A DNA stretch of 64,000 nt from Erinaceus europaeus (GCF_950295315.1 NC_080176.1:35737263-35801262); one strand, 5' to 3'; shown: positions 25,147 to 36,644, numbered from the stretch's first letter. Translations and numbers: made by a program. Notes: generated by a model from the letters alone, not told the origin.

Positions 25147-25645
25147 TTATAAGAGGTCTTTTAGTACCTCTTTCAGGGCTGGCTTGGTGATGGTTTCCTC
25201 CTTTAACTGTTGTTTGTCTAAGAAGGTTTTGATCCCTCCATCTAGCTTGAATGAAAGTCTAGCAGGATATATTATCCTTGGTTGAAACCCTTTTTCATTC
25301 AGGGCTCGATAGATATCTTGCCACTCCCTTCTGGCTTTTAGAGTTTGAGTGGAGAAATCTACAGATAATCTTATGGGTTTTCCCTTGTATGTGACTTTTT
25401 GTTTCTCTCTTGCAGCCTTTAGGATCCTTTCTTTATCCTTACTTCTTCTCATTGTGACTATGATGTGTCTTGGTGTCTTCATGAACAATCTTTTTGATAT
25501 GTTGCTGTATCTGGTTGGCCAAGATCTTGTTTAATATTTTGGCATCTATGTTCATCAGAGATATTGGTCTGTAGTTACTTCTGGCTGATTTGTAGTTTCT
25601 TCTGGGCTCTTGTCTTCATTCACTGGGGTAGCAGTTTTATTTGTT
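25147..25645 (-). pseudogene. L1 ORF1 with an ORF2-derived patch
   Basis: The C-terminal part (25482-25147) is open: [20 protein letters not shown], the KPIRLSVDFSTQTLKARREW segment and an end in LKEVLKDLL. The N-terminus (about 25645-25577) encodes [18 protein letters not shown] residues. The coiled coil and front of the RRM are gone. Instead, 25482-25576 matches 23414-23508 of this same element's ORF2 in the same orientation. It is not translatable as ORF1p. Confidence 0.88.
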
Positions 25646-26956
25646 TTTGATATACCCTTTTTTATTTATGTGTTTCTTTTTTTTTATATGCTCTGCTGTT
25701 TCTCAGTTGTTGTTCTTGAGTACAAGTAACACTGTACTAAATACCTTTATGACAATTGCACTCACCAACCTCAGGAATTGCAGTAGCAACTGTTGTAAGT
25801 ATTGAAGTAGTTTAATCGTTACCAGTTAGCCAAACAATTTCTCCAGTCCGTGAAATAATAGTAACCAAATCCCATTGAAGAAAGAGAAAAGAAAGAGAGG
25901 ATAGCAAGGATAGACATTTATGCAAATCTACTATCCACTGTATATTCTAGGGGTCACAAGAGGGGAAAGGGAACTAGAGCAGAGATACACACATAGAGAG
26001 TCCACTCTGAGTCAGATTTCTTCCCCAAAATAATTCACAAATTCAGAAAGGCAAAGAAGAAGGAAGAAGTGTATGACATGATTAAAAAAAAAAAGAGAGA
26101 CAAGAGAGAGAAAAGGGAGAAGATAAGTAAAAGAGTTGTAATTAAGAGCAGTGAAAGGAAATTCTCAAATGTGTATCACTGAATTCAAAAAAGCAACCTG
26201 TTTGGTGGTGTGGGGTATCCTGCTAGGAGCTGGTCCCCAGGGACTGTTTATGGGGTGGGGGGCGGGAAGGAGGTATGCTTGAAAATTAAAAGGAAGAAAA
26301 AATAATTTTTCCCCTTTTTTCCCTACTCTAATTCTTAACCCAATTTAAGTTATAGTCACCTCCTTTGTGTCTAATGACCCCTTATTGGCTGGCCTGCTAA
26401 AGGCAGAAAATCCTATTGTTTCCAGGAGATGTGTTCAGAGCTCAGCCGCTAGCAGCTTCTCAGTCCGCCATCTTCTTGTAAACCCCCCCTCCAGACTTTT
26501 TTAAAGGATTTCTCAAAAATGAAAACTAGCTCCAAGTCCTTTGATCCAATGAGAGCTATACTCAAGAAGTCTTTGGATCTGCCCTCAGGGTCTCAGTGGT
26601 CCCTGGAGACTCCCAAGTGAAAGCCCCCGAGCTATAGTGCTCCCTCCGGGTGCTCTGCTGGCTGCCCAGCAGCACTCTGCAATCGTTGGAGGAGCCGCCT
26701 TCCCGGCGGAGGACAATGCCCGGCCCACCCGCCTTGCCCGGCGCCGCCTGGGAAGTCTCTAGCAGCTGCCCGCTTGTTTGTGCCACCTTTACTCTAATTC
26801 TTAACCCAAATTAAATTATAATCACCTCCTTGGTGTCACCAATAGGGCCCCTTATTGACTGGCCTGCTAAAGGCAGAAAATCTACCATTTCCAGAAGACG
26901 TGATCAGAGCTCACGCCGCTAGCAGCTTCTCAGTCTGCCATCTTCCGGAAACCCGC
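25646..26956 (-). promoter_or_regulatory. L1 5' UTR (promoter region) with duplicated 5' end
   Basis: On the minus strand the element begins with GGTTTCCGGAAGATGGCAGA. After about 165 bp of unit 1 comes a GC- and CpG-rich stretch (26790-26570, 'CCGCCTTCCCGGCGGAGG'). A second copy of the 5' end follows, starting at about 26485 (GAAGATGGCGGACTGAGAAG) and similar to unit 1 over about 165 bp. Each has an AAGATGGC core (26937-26944 and 26467-26474, complement), the YY1-type motif expected at L1 starts. Confidence 0.78.
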
Positions 26957-26969
26957 TTCACTGCTCTTT

Positions 26970-27487
26970 AATTACATCTCTTTTTCTTATTTTTCTCTTT
27001 TCTCTCTCTTGTTTCTCTCTTTTTTTTTTATCTTGTCATATACTTCCTTCTTCTTTGCCTTTCTGAATTTGTGAATTATTTTGGGAAAGAAATCTGACTC
27101 AGAGTGGACTCTCTATGTGTGTATCTCTGCTCTACTTCCCTTTCTCCTCTTGCTACCCCTAGAATATAGAGTGGATAATAGATTTACATAACTGTCTATT
27201 CTTACTATCCCTTCTTTCTTTTCTCTTTTTTCTTCACTTGGACTTGGTTGCTATTTTTTCGCGGACTAGAGACATTGTTTGCCTAACTGGTAGTGGTTAA
27301 ACTGCTTCAATACTTGCTTCAGTTTCTATTGTAATTCCTGTGGTTAGTGAGTGCATTTGCCATAAAGGTATTTAGTACAGTGTTGCTTGTACTCAAGACA
27401 CAACAACTGAAGAACAACAGAGCATAAAAATAAGAAACACATAAATCAAAAAAAGGGTAGATAAAAAAAAATAAATAAAACTGCTAC
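26970..27487 (+). promoter_or_regulatory. L1 5' UTR, continuation of the interrupted plus-strand element
   Basis: It resumes the second promoter unit after the nested L1, with the CT-rich tract and the ATCTGACTCAGAGTGGACTC block at 27093. It continues to the ORF1 start region. The part from about 27250 matches, in reverse, 25650-25880 of the nested L1. Confidence 0.75.
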
Positions 27488-28242
27488 TACAATGAATGAA
27501 GACAAGAGCCCAGAAGAAACTACAAATCAGCCAGAAGTAACCATAGATAAGAAAAGTATGCAAGCAATAATAAACTTATTAATCACAGAAATGAAAACAA
27601 CATTGGAGGAAAGGAATGGCAGTATTAGGGAAACAACACTTGAGACCCCCAAGTAAAATACTGACTATCTTGAGGCAATTAGAGAACTGAAAGCTGAAAT
27701 AGCTGTAGTGAAGAAAGAAGCTGAGGCAAGGGAAATCAGACTAACAGAAGCAGAAAACAGAATTAGTCAGACAGAGGATGAGTTAGAGAAACCTAAGAAA
27801 AAGGTGAAAGAGCTCAAAAAGAGATTGAGAGACACTGAAAACAACAACAGAGACATATGTAATGATATCAAAAGAAGTAACATTCGTATAATTGGCCTGC
27901 CAGAGGAAGAAAGAGGGAAGGGGAAGCAAACATTCTAAAGTAAATAATAGAAGAAAACTTCCTAGACCTAAATAACTAAAAGGACATCAAGATTCAAGAG
28001 GCCCAGAGAGTTCCAAACAGAATCAATCCAGACCTGAAGACACCAAGACACATCATAGTCACAATGAGAAGAAGTAAGGATAAAAAAAAAGATCCTAAAG
28101 GCTGCAAGAGAGAAACAAAAAGTCACATACAGGGGAATGTGCATAAGACTATCAGCAGATTTCTCCACTCAAACTCTAAAAACCAGAAGAGAATGGCAAG
28201 ATATCCATTGAGCCATGAATGAAAATGGGTTTCAACCAAGGA
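27488..28242 (+). pseudogene. L1 ORF1, frameshifted
   Basis: The reading begins [16 protein letters not shown] at about 27500. The coiled-coil heptads are open at 27708-27938 (ENRISQTEDELEKPKKKVKE...RNLE-type repeats), ending GLPEEERGKGKQTF. The RRM and C-terminal part continue in other frames to about 28235 (ggtttcaaccaagga), where ORF2 sequence joins. The normal ORF1 end (TKPALKEVLKDLL) is missing. Confidence 0.85.
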
Positions 28243-28460
28243 CTTAGAGGAACAGGAACAAAGGAACCCTAAAGCAACCAGAAGGACAGAAATCACTAAA
28301 ATTGGAGCAGATAAACAACATCGAAATTAAAAGAACTATACAAAAGATCAATGAAGCCAAATGTTGGTTCTTTGAAAGATTAAACAAAATTCACAAACCC
28401 CTAGCCAGACTCACCAAACAAAAAAGAATGGGATGACCCCACTCATCAACAGAAGTTAAG
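28243..28460 (+). pseudogene. L1 ORF2 remnant (linker piece joined to last codons)
   Basis: 28243-28420 matches the complement of 24110-23930, the ORF2 endonuclease-RT linker. It jumps at about 28422 to the last codons of ORF2 (GMTPLINRS, stop at about 28458-28460). About 3 kb of ORF2 is absent. Joins occur at short shared sequence (AAGGA/CTTAGAGG and AAAAGA), and I see no GT/AG pair at them. Confidence 0.82.
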
Positions 28461-29804
28461 TAAGAAGATCTGAAAGGGAAACTAAAAGTAGGACTTGACC
28501 AAATTATAAGTAGGGCATCAATGTAAAAACCCTGTGGTGAGAGGTAGACATGCAACTTCCTGGGCCAGTGGGGGTGGGAGTGTGTGGGAGGGATGGGTCA
28601 CAGTCTTTTGGTGGTGGGAATGTGTTTATGTACACTCCTAATAAAATGTAGTCATATAAATCACTAGTTAGTTAATATGAGAGGGGGAAATTAATTGTAT
28701 GTCTCTAAGTTTTTAAAACACAGACTGAGTCTTTTTCATATATAGTCTGTGTAGTTGATATGCAGACTCTCTCAAAAGCCTAGACCAAGTAGATCAGAAG
28801 CAACCAATAGCACAGCTATATACAAGATACTTTGTACTGTACAGCAAACCCTAACAAAGGACTTTTCAAAGTTAACCCAATTACCAAATAATGTGATGAT
28901 AACATTAACTATCGATTGTCTTTTTGAACCCTAAGACAGCAGGAACCTCACATCTCCACTATAGAGCCTCTACTTCCCCACGTCCTGGAACCTTTGGTTA
29001 GGGCCCACTTTCCCATATGCCTCTCCCAATCCATATCAATCAATATTGCATCTGCTGATCGCAAGCTAATCAACATGATTGCCACCTCAACATGCTTCAC
29101 CTCAGACTGTGTCTAGAGACTTCAGGTGTGGAATGACAACCCTTAAGCTTCATTACTCAAGTGAGACCTTTCCTTTCATAGTATTCTTTAATTCCATCCG
29201 AGGTGGTTCACTTTCTAACAAAGTCCCAAAACCTATATATAGACCAGGTTCTGTGAGAGAGAGCATATGTTCACATGTATCCATAAACTAGTGCAAAATA
29301 TATACCTGAAAGCAGAAGTACACTAGAGTTTGCAGTGAGTACCCCCCTAACACTTCCTCTCCACTATTCCAAGCTTTGGGTCCATGATTGCTCAACAATT
29401 TGTTTGGCTTTGTATGTGTACTCTCCTTTTAGCCACCAGGTTCCAGATGCCATCAGGATGCCAGCCAGGTTTCCCTGAACTGAAGATCCCACCAATGTGT
29501 CCTGGAGCTCTGCTTCCCCAGATCCACCCTAATAGGGAAAGAGAGAGGCAGACTGGGAGTATGGACCGACCAGTCAATGCCCATGCTCAGCGGGGAAGAA
29601 ATTACAGAAGCCAGACCTTCTGCCTCCTGCAACCCGCAAGGACCTTGGGTCCATGCTCCCAGAGGGATAGAGAATGGGTAAGCTATCAGGGGAGGAGGTG
29701 GGATATGGAGATTTGGTGGTGGGTATTGTGTGGAGTTGTACCTCTTCTACCCTATGGTTTTGTTAATTTATCCTCTCTTATATAAAAATAAATAAATAAA
29801 TATA
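28461..29804 (+). mobile_element. L1 3' UTR and A-tail
   Basis: The full 1.34-kb UTR matches 1-1112 over its distal part. The G-run cluster at about 29690-29725 and the AAATAAATAAATA tail are intact. Confidence 0.88.
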
Positions 29805-29814
29805 AAAAATAATT

Positions 29815-31048
29815 ATTTTGAATTTTGATCCTACTTTCTAGATGAGCTTTGTCAATGTGTCTTTAGACATTTTAACTATTTTTTTCTTTTCTATTTTAAT
29901 TTCTAAGGACTTTATTATTTTAATTATTACTCTTCACAGTATCTGAGAATATTAATTATAGTTTTCTTTTTATGACGTTTTCTCCTGTCTTCCATTATCT
30001 CTATTTTCTTCAAGATCCTTTGATTTACTTCTCAGTTCAGACTTTTTCATGTGAAATTCTTAAATGACAGGCTGCCCAATAATATTTGAGAATGAGATAC
30101 TATGTCTGTGAGACATAGCTCTCAGTGAAGAGTGACTTGGTAGCATTTACATTTTCCCACATATGTCTATATCTTTATGATCCTTCCTGATTGAGTTATG
30201 GTTAAATAGAGGTGAATTTTTCCCTCCTTTCCCTATGTTTTAAAGCTTCATTGCATTCTTAGTTTGAGTAGAAATGAAAAATTGAAATGCTATTTTTCAT
30301 TACATCCCATGTTTGTTTTTTCTTTTATTAAGTTCCTTCTTCTCCTTCTCCTTCTCCTTTTTCTCCTTCTCCTATTCCTTCTCTTTCTCTTTCTCCTTCT
30401 CCCCCTCCTCCTCTTTCTCCTCCTTCTCCTTGTTCTTTTTCATTATGCAGGAGCAAGAGAATGAAGAAGAAAGAGCAAGTGGGAAATAGAACCAGAGTAT
30501 CACTATGGTATATATGATTCTAAGGATCAATTTTAGAACCTCTCACAAGTCCTTCACTTATGCACTGAGCCACTGTCTTGACTATCCTGGAGTCTTCTTG
30601 TCTGTCATTTCATCTCTACCATCTGAGTGTCATATAGCCTCAAATTCATTCCTTCTGTCTAAGTCTCTGAATAAACAAAACCATTTTATTTACTTGGTTG
30701 CTGGATCTTGATGAAGAGCAGTAATTTGCCTGCATCAACTGATGCAAGGAATCCTGGAGCTTATGATTCCTTATATGAACTCATAAAGGCCCTCATTTTT
30801 AATATCCTTCTTCAGTCTTTGGAAAAACTGACGTACTCTAGTACTTTTTCTGGGATGAATCATACTGTCTTCTAGATACTAAGTATAACTTTCTGAATAT
30901 ACTTATTTGTAGCCCCTCCTCTCCTCTTTGTTGTAAGGCTTAGGACTACAGACATCCTTGAGTACAAGTGGAAAGAAATATATTTTCATGTCTCTTTTCT
31001 CCTTTATGTTGGATGATGCATTTTGATTAAGAGTGAATAAAAGCTTTA
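29815..31048. other. Unassigned sequence with a CT-rich microsatellite
   Basis: AT-rich sequence with no recognised element, apart from an interrupted (CTTCTC)n tract at about 30335-30440. I see no supported gene. Confidence 0.4.
30335..30440 (+). repeat. (CTT/CTC)n polypyrimidine microsatellite
   Basis: Imperfect CTTCTC/CTTTCT units form one strand-asymmetric polypyrimidine tract of just over 100 bp. Confidence 0.9.
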
Positions 31049-31320
31049 ACATGGGTGTCTGGTGGCTGCACACCAGGTTGAACACATATGTTATCATGCT
31101 TAAGGACCCAAGTTCAAACACCCGCTCTCCATCTTCAGGGACGATGCTTCACAAGTAGTGAAGCAGGTCTGCGGGGGTCATTCTCTCTACCTCTCCATCC
31201 TCCCCCCTCAATTTCTCTCTGTCCTATAAAATAGAAGGATAAAAAAAATAGCCACTGGGAGTGATGGACTCTTAGTGCTCACACTAAGCCCCAGCAATAA
31301 TTCTGGTGCAAAACAGATAA
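31049..31320 (+). mobile_element. tRNA-derived SINE, A2-like head with SINE-A-like 3' part
   Basis: The head GGCTGCACACCAGGTTGAAC and B box AAGTTCAAACACC resemble SINE-A2. The body TTCACAAGTAGTGAAGCAGG and the end 'TGATGGACTCTTAGTGCTCA...CCCCAGCAATAA' resemble the long SINE-A. It is diverged. Confidence 0.8.
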
Positions 31321-31389
31321 CAATAACTTGGCCTTCTTAAATGAATGTGTCTTAATTTCTGTCCTGCAATGTTCAGGTCAAGCTATTCA

Positions 31390-31815
31390 TTTGTGTTAAT
31401 CTGCTTGTGCTGCTGTCATAAATTACCATGAATTTGGTGGCTATAAAAATAGTGTGTCTCAAAACTCTAAAACTAGAATTCTATAATAAAAGGATCAGTA
31501 GAGTTGGTTTCTTCTGAGGACTATGAAGGAGAAACTATTTATACTCTTCTCCTAAATTCTGGTGCTTTTCTGGCAATCCCTGGCATTCATTGACTTGTAT
31601 ATGCATCATCAGAGTTGGTTTAGGCATTCATCACCGCATAGCATTTTTCCTATGTGTTTTTCTATTCAAATGTCTCCTTCTAAGGTCTGCAGTCACACTG
31701 AATTAGGGTTCCACCCATGTTAGTATGAGTACTCATAACTAATTAATTACATCTACAAGAACCACATTTTCAAATAAGATAACATTCTGATGTACTTGAG
31801 ATCAGGACTTTAGCA
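31390..31815 (+). mobile_element. MLT1-like MaLR LTR
   Basis: The order of conserved blocks fits the mammal-wide MaLR LTRs as I know them. These are CTGCTGTCATAAATTACCAT, TTGGTGGCTATAAAA, GGTTTCTTCTGAGGACTATG, TTCTGGTGCTTTTCTGGCAA, then 'TTACATCTACAAGAACCACA' and 'AATAAGATAACATTCTGATG'. Family assignment is from memory. Confidence 0.65.
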
Positions 31816-31894
31816 TTTAATTTTTTTTCTTTTTTTCCTCTCTTTTTTATTTTGCTTTTTCTTTGTTTTTTTTTTCTTTTTATTAATTTTTTTT

Positions 31895-33175
31895 AAGCTG
31901 CCCCAATTTCAGGACTCATCTCCCTCAGGTGGAACATAAAGTATGTTGTCCAGCCTCCCTTTGGAGGATGAAACATTCTCTACTGTTGTTGATTCAAGTT
32001 GAGGCCAAGGTCCTATGGTGGGCCCACAAAGGGGTCTACTGTGTTGTTCCTGATAGAGATGACCATAACAACAGAGAGAGGGATTTATTGAAGGTCTAGG
32101 CCCATCATGTCTGTTTGGGAATCTCAGGACTCCCCAACTAGGGCCCCAGCTGATGGGGTGACCTGATAGTGACTAAAGAGTCACCGTTAAATCATGCCTA
32201 TTTTTTGCCCTTATTCAGCTTTTGCAGTACTTACTTTGATAAGGTTAGCTTTGGAATGACTGAGGGAAGTGTAATAGGAAGGAGGTGAGGAGGGTATCTA
32301 AGTCTAAGTAGACACTATTTCATTAGGAACTTTATGGTGTCTTTTTAGGTCTTTCTTCTTGCTTACTGTATATACTGACTCACTGAAGACTATTGTGCAC
32401 TTTTGCTTTCAGGTATATATTTGCCCTAATTTATGGATACATGTGGACATTTGCTCTATCTCATGGGACCTGTTGTATATCTAGGTTTTGGGACTTTGTT
32501 AGAAAGTTAACCACTTGGAATGGAATTAGAGAATACTATGAAAGGAAAGGTCTCACCTGAGTAATGAGGCTTAAGTGTTGACATTCCACACCTGACGTCT
32601 CTGGACACAGTCTGAAGTGAAGCATACTGAGGAGGTACTCATTGCATTGATTAGGTCGGGATCAGCAGATGCAATATCATTTGGTATCAGTTGAGAGAAG
32701 CATGCCAGAAATCGAGCCACACCTTAGAGGTTCCAGGACTGGGGGAAATATAAGCTCTATAGAGGAAGCATGAGGTTCCTGCTGTCTTAGGGATTAAGAA
32801 GACAATGGATAGTTATTGCTGTAATCAAATTATTTGGCAATTGGGTTAACTTTGAAAATCTCTTTGTAAGGATTTGCTGTATCATACACAACATTACTGT
32901 AATTTATATCCTTTGACATTATTTATATATAGCTATGTCTTATAGAGTAATGACACCTGTTGCTTCTGTTTTCCCTGGTCTAAGATTTTAAGAGAGTCAA
33001 CATTTCAAAGACTCAGACTATGGTCTATTCACTAAAAAGTTTGAGACATTCAATCAATTTTCCCCTCTCATATTAATTAAATAGTGATTTATATGTCTAC
33101 AATTTAATAGGAGTATGTATAAACACCATCCCTACCACCAAAAGACTGCTTCCCCACTTCAATTTTTAAGGGATC
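31895..33175 (-). mobile_element. Old long-UTR L1, 3' UTR
   Basis: This matches 43440-44420 and the complement of 16250-17700. Recognisable blocks in order are 'CCCATCATGTCTGTTTGGGA', 'GGTCTTTCTTCTTGCTTACT', 'GGTCTCACCTGAGTAATGAG' and 'TATTAATTAAATAGTGATTT'. It begins after T-rich sequence at 31820-31895. No ORF2 part is present; it is 5' truncated near 33175. Confidence 0.85.
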
Positions 33176-33366
33176 CAGTTAACCCCACAACACATCCCAT
33201 GTCTGATTTTCTTTGATTTGATATTTTATTTTGTTAGAAGTCTCAGTTGATGCATGAAAGTTCTGCTTATGTATTACATAGTTCATTCTCAATAGTGTCC
33301 AATTTTGAACTGTCAGTTAGGTCTTATCAAATGGTCAAAATTGTCAAGATAAAGAATTTTACTGTG

Positions 33367-33526
33367 GTGGCCCAGGAGGTGGAGCAATAGATAAAGCACT
33401 GGACTCTCAAACATGAGGTCCTGAGTTTGATCCCCAGCAGCACATGTACTAGAGTGATACCTGGTTCTTTCTCTCTCCTCCTACCTGTCTCATTAATAAA
33501 TAAGTAAAATCCTAAAGATTAAAAAA
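33367..33526 (+). mobile_element. SINE-B with 16-bp target duplication
   Basis: The head GGAGCAATAGATAAAGCACT, B box GAGTTTGATCCCCAG and end TTAATAAATAAGTAAA plus an A-run are visible. Flanks AAAGAATTTTACTGTG (33351-33366) and AAAGAATTTTATTGTG (33527-33542) differ at one base. Confidence 0.92.
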
Positions 33527-33542
33527 AAAGAATTTTATTGTG

Positions 33543-34675
33543 CCCAGTAGCTTTTGAACACAGATCTGAAGAACAATATTTACATGTTTTCCCATTTTGT
33601 GGATATATATATATATAATTTAAAATTTTATATAAAATGTGATATTGCATATGTGTTGTAGAGATAAAAATTGATACATCTCATTTTAAAACAAATTAAT
33701 TGTGAAATTTATTGTGATGGAATAGATTGATATATAAACAGAACTTAAAGTCCCTTTAAATAAAAATTCCTTTAAAAAATAAAGACAGAGTTTTACATTG
33801 CTAACAAGAAACAAAAAACTTTCAGCAAATTACATTTTCTGGAACTTTGAACTCTCAGAGTTCAAAGAGACTATGGAATTGGCCAAATCAACTGCTCCAA
33901 ACCTGTTTTATTATAGGACTAGGGACAGCTCAGTTCTTTCCATGGCAACAGACTGTGCTGCCATAAACACTACAGGATAGTCTCAAAATGAGCCAACAGT
34001 TGCTGGACTATGAGAAGATCAGATCTTATTAAAATTGCAAAAGTTGGAGCTAACATACGAGAATGTAGAGATGTATTAGAATTCATATTTAGATATAAAC
34101 AGCTCTTTTTCATTTGGTCTCATAAGGAAGAGGCCCTGTTTGATGAAAACCAATACAGGTTAATGTTGGTCTCTACTACACAGCTCTGATATAAATTACC
34201 CATCAACAGGTTGCAGAGAGAAAGGAGAAACAAATACAGACAATCCCTATTGAAGTGTAGTTTGCATCTATGTCTAAAAACAGTCACCTACTAGTAAGAC
34301 TATTTCTTGATTAGGAGCCATTTATCCCTTTGAAAAGATAACACTTACTAATATATTCTTTACTAACTCTAAAATAAATTCTTGGTTTGTAAAATTTAGA
34401 AATACCTAGAAAATAAAAATTTTAATTCTACCAACTTCAGATTTTCTAAACAATTGGAATTCCACTGAGCATAGTTCTATACTTTGATTATTTCAAACTT
34501 GATTATTTCAAACTTAGTGTTTTAACTAAACTTGACATTTAGTGTTTTAATAGTCTATTGTGTGACTGTACTATAATTTATATACTAGGTTTATACTGTG
34601 GAGAGATGAAATAAGACATCTTACAAATATATTATATTAACATTTTCTGTTACTTTTACAAAATGATGTTGTTAA
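33543..34675. other. Unassigned AT-rich stretch
   Basis: No repeat family was recognised. It contains a short (AT)n run at about 33606-33616 and a 60-codon frame at 33798-33980 without any recognisable motif. Confidence 0.4.
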
Positions 34676-34688
34676 AAATGAAAGTAGT

Positions 34689-34984
34689 GGGGCCCGGGCA
34701 GTAGCACAGCAGGTCAAGTGCACGGGAAACGCAAGGACCAGCATTAGAATCCAGGTTGTAGTCTCCTGCTCTCCACCTGCATGGGGGTCACTTCACAAGT
34801 GGTGAAGAAGCAGGTCTGCAGGTGCCTTTCTCTCCCTCCTATCCAACAACAATAATAATAATAACAATAATAATAACATCACAACTATGGCAACAAAATG
34901 CAAAAAATGGCCACCAGGAGCAATGGATTCCTACCGCAGGCACCAAGCCCCAGCCATAACACTGGAGAAAAAAAAAAGAAAAAG
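34689..34984 (+). mobile_element. SINE-A with 13-bp target duplication
   Basis: The head GGGCAGTAGCACAGCAGGTC is followed by a body with ATAATAATAAT and the 'AGCAATGGATTCCTACCGCA' segment. AAATGAAAGTAGT flanks both sides (34676-34688 and 34985-34997). Confidence 0.92.
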
Positions 34985-34997
34985 AAATGAAAGTAGT

Positions 34998-35218
34998 ATG
35001 GAAAAGTTCGTGAGGACACTTAAATTTCTCCCATTTTAAGCTTTTCAGAAGTTTTCTTAACTCTGAATTTATTTACATTCCCAGAGGCACTTTAAGTTTT
35101 TCACATTGTAGAAAATTCTTTAGAATTTTTATTGAATTTTTATTTGAATACTGTTAAAATAATTAATTCAAATAGGAAGAATTGACATTTTTACATTTCT
35201 CAGAAACTTATACCCATT
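34998..35218. other. Unassigned AT-rich stretch
   Basis: No recognisable feature. Confidence 0.4.
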
Positions 35219-35230
35219 TATTCAAATCTT

Positions 35231-35435
35231 TTTTTCATTTTTTAAATTAATTTATTAATTTTTTATTTTTTTTATTTAAGAAAGTATTAATTAACAAAAC
35301 CGTAGGGTAGGAGGAGTACAATTCCACACAATTCCCACCACCCATTCTCCATATCACAGAAGCCAGACCTTCTACCTTCTGCAACCCACAATGATCCTGG
35401 GTCCATGCTCCCAGAAGGATAGAGAATGGGAAAGC
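35231..35435. mobile_element. Tiny 5'-inverted L1 insertion
   Basis: Here 35231-35356 is the L1 3' end in minus orientation (T-rich tail, AAGAAAGTATTAATTAACAA, ACACAATTCCCACCACCC). From 35357-35435 the adjacent upstream UTR segment follows in plus orientation (CAGAAGCCAGACCTTCTACC...GAATGGGAAAGC). The whole is flanked by the perfect 12-bp duplication TATTCAAATCTT (35219-35230 and 35436-35447). This is the structure expected from twin priming. Confidence 0.92.
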
Positions 35436-35447
35436 TATTCAAATCTT

Positions 35448-36261
35448 CTATATATTAAGATTAAAATGTTGTAGTTTTCTCCTCTTGTTCCCACACATTC
35501 TTTGTATCTTAAAATTTTTGTTGCTATTACAAATGCAGTCAACTTGTCATTGTATTATGTAGCCAGAAGTTGCTAGGATACAAGAAAAAATATTTCCTAA
35601 TTTTAGAAGAGTTTTCTTCTAATCAATTTACTACAAGCATATAATTGTTGGTGTGGGATGCAGCATATGATCATTTTAGCTGAAATAATTCATTTTTTCT
35701 TTCCAATATTTATATAGTCCATCATTAAGTTTTCATCTTTTTCGTCCATTAAAACTCTCAGAAAAGTTATCTTAGTAAAAGTAGTAGCTGGCCCCTTTAA
35801 TCTGTTCCTAATAGAAATGACAGTAGCTTCTTATCAATTGTGCTACTAAATATATTAGTTGTTGATTTTAATACTGAAATAAGATATGTACATATGATTC
35901 AGCAGGCAAGATAGCTCACTGGATGACTATAAGAGAACATGGCTATGTGGAAACTGACAGACTAGAGAAGGAACTTTCTGAAGGGAGCACAGGGAGATTT
36001 TAACACATCTTATATGCTATGAAAAAATGCACTTACTATTAAAGACTCCCTTATCTTTTCGGTTTGTAAATCTTAACCCTAACCTTTTTTATACATAAGA
36101 GAAATATATGAAACTGTCATAACTAAAATAAGTTTTCTAGTATATACAAACCAAAATAAAATTCAAATGTTTATAATTAAATTCATTTTCTTAATATGTA
36201 AAGGCCAAAACAAATAAAACCTTTTCAGGTTTTAAATAAATATACATAGTCATATAAGAAA
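35448..36261. other. Unassigned stretch
   Basis: AT-rich, no recognised repeat; 35900-35945 (AGGCAAGATAGCTCACTGGA) may be a decayed tRNA-type SINE head. Confidence 0.4.
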
Positions 36262-36400
36262 GGATCAGTTTGGACTGGAGAAACAGCATAATGATTATGC
36301 AAAAAGACATTCACCAGCACCAAAAAAGTCAAAGCTGAACAGTGTTTGGTGTCTATCTCTGTATCTCTTGCTCTCATTAAAATTAAATTAAATTATTTCT
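36262..36400 (+). mobile_element. SINE-C, degraded
   Basis: The head CTGGAGAAACAGCATAATGA matches the complement of 48340-48397 and 1395-1425. It ends in a CATTAAAATTAAATTAAATT tail. The B box is largely lost. Confidence 0.6.
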
Positions 36401-36604
36401 AAATCCCAAGACTAATTTTAGAAATATATGCAATATCTTGTCATTTGTATTTTAATATGTATATTTGGCTATTGTATCTATAAACTTCCTAATATTGGAA
36501 AATGCATTCCTGAGATATAGCATACAATAGGGTTGGATTTCATTTTCTAAACTTTCATTTGGAATTTTTTACATTTATAATTAAATTTGTTTTTGACATA
36601 TGTA

Positions 36605-36644
36605 TTTTTCTACACTTAATCTTAGCCAAAAGGCTGAGAATCAA
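36605..36644 (-). pseudogene. U2 snRNA 5'-fragment retropseudogene
   Basis: The minus strand reads TTCTCAGCCTTTTGGCTAAG followed by ATTAAGTGTAG and then AAAAA. This is the first 34 or so bases of U2 snRNA (canonical TTCTCGGCCTTTTGGCTAAG, then ATCAAGTGTAG) with few changes. Flanks TTTGACATATGTA (36592-36604) and TTTGACATGTGTA (36645-36657) form a 13-bp duplication with one mismatch. A short A-stretch at the truncated 3' end plus the duplication point to L1-mediated insertion of a truncated U2. It lacks the branch-site-pairing and Sm regions and is not functional. Confidence 0.85.

Noticed and set aside
28230..28430. Spliced L1 transcript as the origin of the internal deletion
   Set aside because: The joins do not show GT...AG boundaries when compared with the fuller copy; short shared sequences fit deletion or template switching better.
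30264..30464. Leucine-rich frame as a membrane protein
   Set aside because: It is the translation of the CT-rich microsatellite.
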